A DNA stretch of 64,000 nucleotides from Lachnospiraceae bacterium (GTDB lineage: Bacteria; Bacillota; Clostridia; Lachnospirales; Lachnospiraceae), in assembly GCA_910575445.1 (NCBI GenBank), contig CAJTFW010000001.1:310001-374000 (forward strand). Direction: 5' to 3'. The notes beneath the pieces are model-generated. The model was not told where the DNA came from. It searched no databases and worked only from the letters and a program-made list of their open reading frames with translations. This document shows, one piece after another, positions 7,774 to 15,832 of this stretch; the first letter of the stretch is position 1, and every line of letters begins with the position of its first letter. Both the position numbers and the translations under genes were made by a program.

Positions 7774-8439
7774 ATGAAAGTACTACAAGAAGGCCCGCTT
7801 GCCAATTTTCTCAATCGGTTTATGGATTTGATTTTATTAAATGTATGGTGGTTCCTATGTAGCCTGCCAATCTTTACCATAGGTGCTTCGACTTGTGCGC
7901 TGTATGAAGTTACTATATCTTATGCACTCTATCAAAGCCCACCAGTGACTAGCACCTTTTTTGAAGCCTTTAGAAAACATCTGAAAAAGGCAACTGCATT
8001 GTCTTTGATTTTTTTAGGGGCAGGTCTGTTTTTGCTTGTGGATTTATGGTGTGCGCTGATGTGGAATGTTCCAATAAAGTTTTTGGTATTGGTGGTGATT
8101 TTAGCAGCCGCTTATTTTTATCTGGCTGTGTTAAGCCATATCTTTCCGGTGCTTACTTACTTTGACACCGGAGTAAAAGAGAGTATTAAGAAAGCTTTTC
8201 TTCTGTCGATGAGCAATGGGATATTTACCATCTTTATTATGGTATTGAATCTGCTTCCGGTTCTCTTGATAATATTGTTTCCGACCTACTTTGGACAGAT
8301 TCTTTTTTTCTATGTAGTGTTTGGATTTAGTACGATTGCATATTTTTGTTCCCTTCATATGGTTCGCTTATTTGACCCACAGCGTACAAAGGAGGCAGAA
8401 GAGATAGAGGAAGAGCAACGCAGACTTCGGCAGGAATAG
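7774..8439 (+). CDS. YesL/DUF624 family membrane protein
   Basis: A 221-residue membrane protein with about five hydrophobic helices. The N-terminal region, including NVWWFLCSLPIFTIGAST, is the typical signature of DUF624 (YesL), a family that accompanies carbohydrate ABC importers in Firmicutes; its molecular role is unknown. The C-terminus is a charged Glu/Arg tail. GAAGGAGG precedes the ATG. It is divergent from the sugar ABC operon and preceded by a matching operator, so it is probably co-regulated with sugar uptake. Confidence 0.8.
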   Translation: MKVLQEGPLANFLNRFMDLILLNVWWFLCSLPIFTIGASTCALYEVTISYALYQSPPVTSTFFEAFRKHLKKATALSLIFLGAGLFLLVDLWCALMWNVPIKFLVLVVILAAAYFYLAVLSHIFPVLTYFDTGVKESIKKAFLLSMSNGIFTIFIMVLNLLPVLLIILFPTYFGQILFFYVVFGFSTIAYFCSLHMVRLFDPQRTKEAEEIEEEQRRLRQE

Positions 8440-8481
8440 CTGTAAGTTTTTCTGGATTTTTGTCAATTTCTAAATGTTTTC

Positions 8482-8510
8482 TTGTAAAAACTGCCGATGT
8501 TCTGTATAAT
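8482..8510 (+). promoter_or_regulatory. Promoter of the OPT transporter gene
   Basis: TTGTAA (8482-8487), a 17-base spacer and a perfect TATAAT (8505-8510), with about 70 bases of leader before the start codon. Confidence 0.65.
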
Positions 8511-8588
8511 AAGTTGTGTATCGCGTAAGAGAAGCATGGTTATGCTGCTATACGAGGTACGATTATAAAACTAAGGGAGAACAAGAAC

Positions 8589-10484
8589 ATGAACGAAAAC
8601 AAAGAATTCAAACCGTATATTCCGGCGGAGAAGATTACACCGGAATTTACAGTGACATCCATTATTATGGGAATTATCCTGGCGGTCGTCTTTGGTGCAG
8701 CAAATGCGTATCTAGGACTGCGTGTAGGTATGACGGTGTCCGCTTCGATTCCGGCTGCCGTGATTTCCATGGGTGTGATTCGTATACTTTTAAGAAAGAA
8801 TTCGATTTTAGAGAGCAATATGGTGCAGACCATAGGTTCGGCAGGAGAGTCTCTGGCAGCCGGTGCTATCTTTACCATGCCGGCATTATTTTTATGGGCA
8901 AAAGAAGGACTGTGTGATATGCCCGGGCTTGTGGAGATTACACTGATTGCATTGTGCGGAGGTATGCTAGGAGTATTATTTATGATACCTCTTAGAAATG
9001 CACTGATTGTCAAAGAACATGCAACGCTTCTCTATCCTGAAGGAAGAGCCTGCGCAGATGTGCTTCTGGCTGGAGAAGAAGGAGGCGCCAATGCTTCTAC
9101 GGTGTTTACTGGTATGGGGCTTGCAGCTATCTTTAAGCTTTTGGTAGATGGTATCAAGGTGATTCCAGCAGATGTGGCAGCAGAGTTTCGCTCCTTTAAA
9201 GGAGAGCTTGGTATGGAAGTATATCCGGCACTTCTCGGTGTGGGATATATTGTAGGGCCTAAAGTTGCTTCTTATATGTTTGCAGGCTCTGTTGTAGGAT
9301 GGATGGTGCTGATTCCGCTTATCTGTCTCTTTGGCGCGGATACCTGGATGTATCCTGCAGATGTCGGTGTTACGATTGGACAGCTCTATGCAGAGGGCGG
9401 TGCGTCGAATATCTGGGGTTCTTATGTGCGCTATATCGGTGCTGGTGCGATTGCAACTGGTGGTATTATTTCTCTTATCAAATCGCTTCCTTTAATTCTG
9501 ACGACATTTCGCGATTCTATGAAGAGCATGAAAGGCAGCAGAAGTACCAGCAATGCAAGAACAGAGCAGGATTTACCACTGAATATTGTGCTAATTGGTA
9601 TCGCAATTATGATTTTGGCTATCTGGTTGGTACCGGCAATTCCGGTGAATCTGCTTGGCGCTGTGATTATTGTAATCTTTGGATTTTTCTTTGCAACCGT
9701 ATCTTCGCGTATGGTAGGTCTGATTGGAAGCTCCAACAACCCGGTCTCTGGTATGGCGATTGCAACACTTTTGATTGCAACCTTTGCGATTAAGGCTTCT
9801 GGTGACAGTGGAATCACAGGTATGATGGGTGCGATTGCGATTGGTTCGGTTATCTGTATTATCGCTGCGATTGCCGGTGATACTTCACAGGATTTAAAGA
9901 CTGGTTTCTTGCTTGGCGCGACACCAAAGAAGCAGCAGATTGGTGAGCTGATTGGTGTTGTAGCATCAGGTCTTGCCATTGGAGGTGTATTGTATCTTCT
10001 GAATAATGCATATGGCTATGGCGGTGCAGAAGTGCCAGCTCCGCAGGCAACGCTGATGAAGATGATTGTAGAAGGTATTATGGGTGGAAATCTCCCATGG
10101 ACCCTGGTATTTTGTGGAGTCTTTTTGGCACTTGCGCTGGAGCTTCTAAGAATTCCGGTAATGCCTTTTGCACTTGGTCTGTATCTGCCGATTTATCTAA
10201 ATGCGACGATTATGATTGGCGGTGCGGTTCGTATGTGGATGGACGGACGTAAAGATGTGGATGAGAAGGTAAAAGAAAGTCAGTCTACGGATGGTACGCT
10301 GTACTGTGCTGGTATGATTGCCGGAGAAGGTCTGGTGGGTATTGCGCTGGCGATTCTAACAGTGGTGGGAGTCAGTATGGATTTGTCTGACAAGATTAGC
10401 CTTGGAAATATCGGCGGCGTAGTGCTGATGGTAGTGATGATTCTAAGTCTTTTGAAATTCTCACTGTGGAAGAAACAGAAGTGA
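8589..10484 (+). CDS. OPT-family oligopeptide transporter
   Basis: A 631-residue polytopic membrane protein with roughly 14 or more hydrophobic segments. The N-terminal motif around GAANAYLGLRVGMTVSASIP and the later NPVSGM and GDTSQDLKTG segments are characteristic of the OPT superfamily, which imports small peptides or metal-chelator complexes with protons. AGGGAGA lies eight bases before the ATG. The following PqqD-like gene overlaps its stop codon, so the two are translated together. The substrate cannot be read from the sequence. Confidence 0.9.
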   Translation: MNENKEFKPYIPAEKITPEFTVTSIIMGIILAVVFGAANAYLGLRVGMTVSASIPAAVISMGVIRILLRKNSILESNMVQTIGSAGESLAAGAIFTMPALFLWAKEGLCDMPGLVEITLIALCGGMLGVLFMIPLRNALIVKEHATLLYPEGRACADVLLAGEEGGANASTVFTGMGLAAIFKLLVDGIKVIPADVAAEFRSFKGELGMEVYPALLGVGYIVGPKVASYMFAGSVVGWMVLIPLICLFGADTWMYPADVGVTIGQLYAEGGASNIWGSYVRYIGAGAIATGGIISLIKSLPLILTTFRDSMKSMKGSRSTSNARTEQDLPLNIVLIGIAIMILAIWLVPAIPVNLLGAVIIVIFGFFFATVSSRMVGLIGSSNNPVSGMAIATLLIATFAIKASGDSGITGMMGAIAIGSVICIIAAIAGDTSQDLKTGFLLGATPKKQQIGELIGVVASGLAIGGVLYLLNNAYGYGGAEVPAPQATLMKMIVEGIMGGNLPWTLVFCGVFLALALELLRIPVMPFALGLYLPIYLNATIMIGGAVRMWMDGRKDVDEKVKESQSTDGTLYCAGMIAGEGLVGIALAILTVVGVSMDLSDKISLGNIGGVVLMVVMILSLLKFSLWKKQK

Positions 10485-10822
10485 TGAAGAAAAAGCAGAA
10501 GAATTATCTGGATTTGATACCTAAGCGGGCTGCGGAGATTACTTACGAAGAAGGGGAAGACGGACTGCTTGTGCTTTTGGTGGAAAATACAGGGATGTTT
10601 AACCGGATAGCGCAAAAGCTGTTTGGGAGGCCGAAGTATACGAAAATTCATATGGATAAGTATGGGAGTTTTCTGTGGCCGCTGATAGATGGGAAGCGGA
10701 CAGTGATGGAGTTAGCAAGACTTCAGAAGGAGGCTTTTGGGGAGGAGGTTGAACCGCTGTATCCGCGGATTGTAAAATATATTCAGATTGTGGAGAGTTA
10801 TCACTTTATTCGGTTTGAGTAG
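10484..10822 (+). CDS. PqqD-like small protein coupled to the OPT transporter
   Basis: About 112 residues. The central segment (KYGSFLWPLIDGKRTVMELA and following helices) resembles the PqqD/RRE winged-helix peptide-binding fold. The ATG at 10484 overlaps the transporter stop as TGATG; a GTG at 10466 is possible but lacks a ribosome-binding site. PqqD-type domains bind short peptides, so a chaperone role for a transported peptide is conceivable, but this is inference from fold and coupling only. A terminator follows directly. Confidence 0.65.
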   Translation: MKKKQKNYLDLIPKRAAEITYEEGEDGLLVLLVENTGMFNRIAQKLFGRPKYTKIHMDKYGSFLWPLIDGKRTVMELARLQKEAFGEEVEPLYPRIVKYIQIVESYHFIRFE

Positions 10823-10832
10823 ATGATATAGG

Positions 10833-10875
10833 AGGCTTCTGGTCTTGACGGTTCAAGACTGGGGGCTTTCTTTTT
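10833..10875 (+). terminator. Terminator after the OPT/PqqD-like operon
   Basis: GTCTTGA (10842-10848) pairs with TCAAGAC (10853-10859), extended outward by G-C and G-U pairs, and is followed by the T-rich TTTCTTTTT. Confidence 0.75.
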
Positions 10876-10886
10876 GGGGTATAATT

Positions 10887-11007
10887 AGGACGCTAGGACG
10901 GGAGGGCAGTAGGTTCCTTCCAGGTCGTGGCGAGCGTCCTTTGTATTACCAATGAGGGTTGCCTCAAAAAGCAAGATAGTGGTAAAATCAGAAAAGAGGA
11001 GGCAACC
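10887..11007 (+). promoter_or_regulatory. Structured leader upstream of apbE (candidate cis-regulatory RNA)
   Basis: Two elements are visible. First, AGGACGCT (10887-10894) pairs with AGCGTCCT (10933-10940), enclosing a G/C-rich 38-base interior. Second, GGTTGCCTC (10957-10965) is exactly complementary to GAGGCAACC (10999-11007), which contains the AGGAGG ribosome-binding site of apbE. The second hairpin would hide the ribosome-binding site. A domain followed by a sequestering stem is the layout of translational riboswitches, but the sequence does not match a class I can name. A TATAAT lies at 10880-10885 without a clear -35. Confidence 0.5.
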
Positions 11008-11012
11008 AAAAG

Positions 11013-12032
11013 ATGAAAAGAAGACAAAAAATATTAGGAATTGGGCTTTGTTTGGTATTTTTAATTGGAGGAATCTCTTATATAAAATATCAGGAAGAAC
11101 AAAAATCTTGTACAAAGCAGCTTTTTGCAATGGATACGTTTATGAGTTTTACCGCATATGGAAAGAACTGTGAGAAGGCGGTAGATGCAGCGATAGATGA
11201 GGTGGAAAGGTTAGATGCACTTTTATCAACAGGGAAAGAGACAAGTGAGGTGTCCAGAATAAATGCAGCTGGTGGCGGGGAGGTATCAGAGGATACAGCA
11301 GTGATTCTTCAGGAAGCGATGGAGGTCTATCAGAGAACAGAGGGACTTTTTGATGTGAGCATCTATCCTTTGATGGAGCTTTGGGGTTTTCCATCGCAGG
11401 AATATCATGTGCCGACAAGGGAAGAACTTTTGGAGGTGCTTTCTCTGGTGGATGCTTCTAAGATAGCGTTTGATGGAACGTATATAAAACTTTTAGAGGG
11501 ACAGAGGATTGATTTTGGAGGGATTGCAAAGGGATATACGTCGGCTAGGGTTATGGATATTTTTCAGGAGTATGGGATTCACTCCGGGATGGTGACATTA
11601 GGGGGGAATGTGCAGGTGTTAAATAAAAAACTGGATGGATCGAAATGGCAGGTGGCGATAAGGGACCCAGAGCATGAAGGGAAGATATTAGGAGTATTAG
11701 GAGTGGAGAATCAAGCGGTGATTACGTCAGGGGGGTATGAGCGCTATTTTGAGGAGGATGGAGAGACTTATATTCATATTTTAAATCCACGTACAGGGTA
11801 TCCGGCAGACAAGGACTTGATATCAGTGACTGTGATATCAGAAGATGGGATGTTAGCGGATGCATTGTCTACTTCTCTGTATCTGATGGGGAGAGAAGAA
11901 GCGGTGTCGTATTGGGAGAGATATGGGGAGGAATTTGAGATGATATTGGTGACAGAGAAAGGGGAAATCCTGGTTACAGAAGGGATTTGCGAGGAGTTTG
12001 AGACAGAGGAAGAATATTTGGTGATTGATTAA
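11013..12032 (+). CDS. apbE: FAD:protein FMN transferase (ApbE)
   Basis: A 339-residue enzyme that attaches FMN covalently to Thr/Ser of flavoproteins such as Rnf/Nqr subunits, using FAD and Mg2+. An N-terminal membrane helix (residues 7-24) anchors it outside the membrane; there is no lipobox Cys at the right place. Family motifs are DFGGIAKGY (167-175), SGGYERYF (239-246), HILNPRTGYP (255-264) and ADALSTS (282-288). The target protein is not encoded next to it. The ribosome-binding site is contained in a predicted hairpin, suggesting translational control. Confidence 0.9.
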   Translation: MKRRQKILGIGLCLVFLIGGISYIKYQEEQKSCTKQLFAMDTFMSFTAYGKNCEKAVDAAIDEVERLDALLSTGKETSEVSRINAAGGGEVSEDTAVILQEAMEVYQRTEGLFDVSIYPLMELWGFPSQEYHVPTREELLEVLSLVDASKIAFDGTYIKLLEGQRIDFGGIAKGYTSARVMDIFQEYGIHSGMVTLGGNVQVLNKKLDGSKWQVAIRDPEHEGKILGVLGVENQAVITSGGYERYFEEDGETYIHILNPRTGYPADKDLISVTVISEDGMLADALSTSLYLMGREEAVSYWERYGEEFEMILVTEKGEILVTEGICEEFETEEEYLVID

Positions 12033-12061
12033 GGAAAGGAACAGTTAGTAACAAGAATTCT

Positions 12062-12133
12062 GCAAAACTGGAGGAAATACAGTTTGACCGGACGGATTAC
12101 TGGTATGGGCATTTCCTCCTGTTTGCTTTTTTT
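12062..12133 (+). terminator. Terminator of apbE
   Basis: A long hairpin: GCAAAAC and GTTTGC outside, then GGAGGAAAT (12070-12078) with ATTTCCTCC (12111-12119), a 32-base loop, and seven T residues (12127-12133). The T-tract ends next to the stop codon of the convergent rqcH. Confidence 0.8.
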
Positions 12134-12134
12134 A

Positions 12135-13877
12135 TTAGTCGGATAGTTGTTGGATGTTGGTGATATCGGAGTCTATCATCATTGAATAGTTGGTGTAATA
12201 GACGACAAATCCTGGTTTGGCTTTGTTGGGTTTTTTGACTTGTTTTTTTTCGACGTAGTCAATCTCTACTTTGGAGGAAGAACGATTGGCTGAGTAGTAT
12301 GCAGCGAGCCTGGCAGCTTCCTCAAACGTGCGGTCAGGGAGTTCGTCGCCGCGGCTTTGGACGATAACGTGGGAGCCAGGGGCGCCTTTGGCGTGGAACC
12401 ACCAGTCGTTTCCTTTGGCAAACTGGAAAGTTAGTTCGTCATTTTGTAAGTTGTTCTTGCCAACGTACATATGATAGCCGTCAGAAGAGACATAGTGGAA
12501 AGGCTTAGAGGTAATCTTGGGGCGCTTGTTGCCTGGAGCACGTTTCCTGATATAGCCTGATTCCATCAGTTCTTCTTTAATCTGTACAAGGTCTTCTTCT
12601 TGCAGGGCGATATCAAGTGCTGTCTGAACAGAGCGAAGATGGGCAATCTCTGCACCAGTCTCTTCTAAAAGTTTGGTGACGGCTTCACAGGTTCTTTTGA
12701 GTTTGCCGTATTTGTCAAAATATTTTTTGGCGTTTTCCTGTATGGGGATTAAGGGGTCTAGGGGAATGGTAATGGTTTCTCCTGTGTAGTAGTTAAGGGC
12801 TTCAAAGCTTTTGCTGCCAGGCTCTACGTTGTAGCCGTAGGTGTTGATTAGCTCGCCATAGATACGATATTTTTCACGCTTTTCAGTGTCTTTTAACTGT
12901 TTGGCCTGAAGGTCGTATTTTTTGACATTGCGCTCTAGGGCGGTCTGTACGATTCTTCTAAGGTCGGTCGACTTTTGGCGGATACGCGTCAGGGTGTTTT
13001 TCTCTGCGTAGTAGCGCTCTAAAAGCTTAGAGACAGAGGGAAATATTTCTCTGCGACAGTGTGTATAAAGAGACAGCGGCAGACAGGAAAATTCGATGGG
13101 AGCATTGCCATCGTAGTAGATGGCTGGCTCATACTGGGCTGTCTTTATGGGCTCTAGGTAGCGCACAAAGTTTCGATAGAGATGGGTGAGTTCTTCTTCA
13201 GAGTAAGAGTTGGCTGCTCTATCAGAATCAAGGGAAGCTTTGGCACAGATTTCTTCGGAGGCAACAGGGCTTAGGCCCGTTAAAGAGGTGTAGAGTGCCT
13301 TGGAGAGTTTGGCTGCTTTACTGCCTATAAGGGCTATAAAGGAGGACTCATCAATTAGCAGGGGATTGGCTTTTTCCTGGGTATCCGGGATAAAATAGTC
13401 TCGTCCGGGAAGGACTTCTCTTACAGAGCTTATCTGTGCAGAGACATGCTTGATGCTGTCGATAATCTGGTCGGTGTCTGTGCAGAAGATAATATTGCTG
13501 TGCTTTCCCATAATTTCTACAATTAAATATTTGCGGCAAAGGTCGCCCATCTCATTGAGATGTTCAATCTCAAAGCGCAGAATTCGTTCCAAAGAAGGCT
13601 GTGTGATAGAGAGGATTCGACCGCCGTTTATATGTTTGCGAAGTAGCATACAGAAGTTAGGGGCAGTCATAGGACTGGGTTTGTTGGCCTCTGTTAGATA
13701 GACAAGAGGTAGGCTTGCGCTTGCAGATAGAAGCAGGCGGAAGTTGCTAACTTTTGATTTGATTGTCAACAATAGTTCATCTGCTTCAGGTTGTGCAATC
13801 TTGGAGATGCGACCTCCGTTAAGTTTTTCATTAAGCTCAGATGCCATACAGGCAATCGTAATACCATCAAATGCCAT
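12135..13877 (-). CDS. rqcH: NFACT-family ribosome quality control protein RqcH
   Basis: A 580-residue NFACT protein (also annotated fibronectin-binding protein A). The order is NFACT-N (residues 1-~200, with FCMLLRKHINGGRI near 75-88), a coiled-coil/helix-hairpin-helix centre, and NFACT-R near residue 450-560 with WWFHAKGAPGSHVIVQ. In bacteria RqcH binds stalled 50S subunits and adds C-terminal alanine tails to nascent chains. The start ATG follows AAGGAG. It is transcribed divergently from yicC, with overlapping promoters. Confidence 0.9.
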   Translation of the reverse strand: MAFDGITIACMASELNEKLNGGRISKIAQPEADELLLTIKSKVSNFRLLLSASASLPLVYLTEANKPSPMTAPNFCMLLRKHINGGRILSITQPSLERILRFEIEHLNEMGDLCRKYLIVEIMGKHSNIIFCTDTDQIIDSIKHVSAQISSVREVLPGRDYFIPDTQEKANPLLIDESSFIALIGSKAAKLSKALYTSLTGLSPVASEEICAKASLDSDRAANSYSEEELTHLYRNFVRYLEPIKTAQYEPAIYYDGNAPIEFSCLPLSLYTHCRREIFPSVSKLLERYYAEKNTLTRIRQKSTDLRRIVQTALERNVKKYDLQAKQLKDTEKREKYRIYGELINTYGYNVEPGSKSFEALNYYTGETITIPLDPLIPIQENAKKYFDKYGKLKRTCEAVTKLLEETGAEIAHLRSVQTALDIALQEEDLVQIKEELMESGYIRKRAPGNKRPKITSKPFHYVSSDGYHMYVGKNNLQNDELTFQFAKGNDWWFHAKGAPGSHVIVQSRGDELPDRTFEEAARLAAYYSANRSSSKVEIDYVEKKQVKKPNKAKPGFVVYYTNYSMMIDSDITNIQQLSD

Positions 13878-13912
13878 AGGGGTACTCCTTTTTCTTATAA
13901 CGATGCTTTTTC

Positions 13913-13941
13913 ATTATAATTGACAACTTTTCCAAAATCAA
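13913..13941 (-). promoter_or_regulatory. Promoter of rqcH
   Basis: On the minus strand TTGATT (13936-13941), 17-base spacer, TATAAT (13913-13918). It overlaps the opposite yicC promoter almost completely, so the two should compete for RNA polymerase. Confidence 0.65.
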
Positions 13942-13948
13942 CTATAAT
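13920..13948 (+). promoter_or_regulatory. Promoter of the yicC-gmk-rpoZ-ptsI-ptsH region
   Basis: Perfect consensus TTGACA (13920-13925), 17-base spacer and TATAAT (13943-13948), about 40 bases before the predicted transcript start region and 50 bases before the yicC start. Confidence 0.75.
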
Positions 13949-13998
13949 AAGTGTGGTTATGGTAGATATTATGCTGTACAGGATGGGGACGATTGGAT

Positions 13999-14877
13999 AT
14001 GATAAAAAGTATGACTGGCTTTGGCCGCTGTGAGGTCTCGGAAGGGGACCGGAAGATTACAGTTGAGATAAAATCGGTTAATCACCGTTACCTAGATGTA
14101 AGCATGAAGATGCCAAAGAAGCTGAATTTTTTTGACTCGGCGATTCGCGCAGTTCTCAAGGAATATATGGAGCGGGGCAAGGTGGATGTCTATGTCAGCT
14201 ATGAGGATTTGAGCGAGAGCAATGTGGCGCTTGTATACAATCATAAGATAGCTATGCAATATATGAAATATTTTCACCAGATGGAAGAAGAATTTGGCTT
14301 GGAAAATGATATAAAGGTGTCAGTGCTTGCACGTTGCCCGGAAGTCCTTGTAATGGAAGAACAAAAAGCAGATGAAAAGGAAATCTGGCATCTTTTGGAA
14401 CAGGCAGTGCGCGGAGCCTGTAAGAAATTTGTAGAGGCACGCGTACAAGAAGGCGAAGTGCTTAGGCAGGATTTGACTGGAAAGTTGGATGAGATGCTGA
14501 AAAGTGTCGCTTTTATCGAGGAGCGTTCGCCTAAACTTTTGTTGGAGTATCGTCAAAAGTTAGAGACAAAAATACGGGAGCTTTTTGCAGAGGCGCAGAT
14601 AGATGAGAACCGGTTGATGACAGAAGTTACGATATTTGCAGATAAAATCTGTGTAGATGAAGAGATTGTCCGTCTAAAGAGCCATGTAAAAGCGATGAAG
14701 GCTGCGCTGCGAACAGGGAGTAGTATAGGGCGTAAGCTTGATTTTATTGCACAGGAGATGAATCGAGAGGCAAATACTACGTTATCAAAGGCGAATGATT
14801 TGGAAGTCTCGAATTATGCGATTGAATTAAAGACCGCGATTGAGAAAGTGCGCGAGCAGATTCAAAATATAGAATAG
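13999..14877 (+). CDS. yicC: YicC/YloC-family endoribonuclease
   Basis: A 292-residue protein with the family start MIKSMTGFGR and the conserved N-terminal half (EIKSVNHRYLDVSMKMPK) and C-terminal DUF1732 region (GRKLDFIAQEMNREANTT). YicC/YloC proteins are endoribonucleases in E. coli and B. subtilis. The ATG at 13999 is preferred over a TTG two codons earlier because all family members start at MI.SMTGFG and GGGG lies about ten bases upstream. The neighbouring gmk and rpoZ give the normal Firmicute order, but remA, often found between yicC and gmk, is absent. Confidence 0.9.
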   Translation: MIKSMTGFGRCEVSEGDRKITVEIKSVNHRYLDVSMKMPKKLNFFDSAIRAVLKEYMERGKVDVYVSYEDLSESNVALVYNHKIAMQYMKYFHQMEEEFGLENDIKVSVLARCPEVLVMEEQKADEKEIWHLLEQAVRGACKKFVEARVQEGEVLRQDLTGKLDEMLKSVAFIEERSPKLLLEYRQKLETKIRELFAEAQIDENRLMTEVTIFADKICVDEEIVRLKSHVKAMKAALRTGSSIGRKLDFIAQEMNREANTTLSKANDLEVSNYAIELKTAIEKVREQIQNIE

Positions 14878-14885
14878 GATATTAT

Positions 14886-15518
14886 ATGGGCAGACAGGGA
14901 ATATTGATTGTGGTATCCGGTTTTTCCGGGGCTGGTAAGGGTACGATTATGAAGGAGCTGCTCTGTCGCTATGAGCAGTATGCTCTGTCGATATCGGCAA
15001 CTACCCGTGCACCAAGGCCAGGCGAGACAGAGGGAAAAGAGTATTTTTTTAAAAGCCAGGAAGCATTTGAACAGATGATAGCGGATGGCGCGTTGATTGA
15101 GTATGCGTGTTATGTAAACCATTATTATGGGACACCAAGAGCCTATGTGGAGGAGAAGCTAAAAGAGGGCAGGGATGTTATCTTGGAGATTGAGATTCAG
15201 GGTGCACGCAAGATTAAGGAGCAGTTTTCGGATGCTGTGTTGTTGTTTGTGACAACGAAGGATGCGAAGACGCTTAAGGAGCGCTTAGTAAAGCGCGGGA
15301 CAGAAGAACTTTCGGTGATTGAGAAGCGCCTGCAGCGGGCAGTACAGGAATCCGAAGGTGTGGAAGAATATGACTATTTGGTGGTGAATGATGACTTGGA
15401 CCTTTGTGTGAGCCAGATTCATTCGATTATTGAAAGTGAACATCAGAAGACTGATAGAAATAGAGAAAAAATTAAAAAAATCCGGGAAGAATTAAAAGGT
15501 TTTTCGAAAGGAGAATAG
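14886..15518 (+). CDS. gmk: Guanylate kinase
   Basis: A 210-residue cytoplasmic enzyme phosphorylating GMP to GDP with ATP. The P-loop GFSGAGKGT spans residues 12-20, followed by the GMP-binding region with TTRAPRPGE and EYFF, and the lid region. Length is normal. It begins only eight bases after yicC with no strong ribosome-binding site, suggesting coupling. The C-terminal helix is lysine-rich. rpoZ follows after four bases. Confidence 0.95.
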   Translation: MGRQGILIVVSGFSGAGKGTIMKELLCRYEQYALSISATTRAPRPGETEGKEYFFKSQEAFEQMIADGALIEYACYVNHYYGTPRAYVEEKLKEGRDVILEIEIQGARKIKEQFSDAVLLFVTTKDAKTLKERLVKRGTEELSVIEKRLQRAVQESEGVEEYDYLVVNDDLDLCVSQIHSIIESEHQKTDRNREKIKKIREELKGFSKGE

Positions 15519-15521
15519 AGT

Positions 15522-15809
15522 ATGCTACATCCGTCTTATACAGACTTAATGAAAACAATAAACAGCGAGGTGGAAGGAGATACGCCTGCAGTGAACAGCC
15601 GTTATTCGATTGTACTGGCAACGGCTAAGAGAGCGAGACAGCTGATATCGGGAGAGGATGCTTTTGTAGATAACCGCAATAAGAAGCCGCTTTCGATTGC
15701 TGTGGAGGAGGTTAGCAAAGGTTTTGTGACGATTGAGCCTGAGACGGCAGAGATGGAAGATGAGGTATCCGTTTCTGAAGTAGAAGAAATTTTGGTGAAC
15801 CAAAATTAA
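15522..15809 (+). CDS. rpoZ: DNA-directed RNA polymerase omega subunit
   Basis: A 95-residue omega subunit that helps assemble RNA polymerase. The N-terminal HPSYTDLMK and the NSRYSIVLATAKRARQL segment with KPLSIAVEEV are the family signature. AAGGAG lies before the ATG and overlaps the end of gmk. The acidic C-terminal tail is typical of clostridial forms. Confidence 0.9.
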   Translation: MLHPSYTDLMKTINSEVEGDTPAVNSRYSIVLATAKRARQLISGEDAFVDNRNKKPLSIAVEEVSKGFVTIEPETAEMEDEVSVSEVEEILVNQN

Positions 15810-15832
15810 ATTAGGGTTGGGAGGGAACAAGA

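Noticed and set aside
8540-9013. Long open frame on the minus strand within the OPT transporter gene
   Set aside because: It is antisense to a clear, full-length transporter and its translation is low-complexity Ile/Ala/Ser-rich, as expected from a shadow frame.
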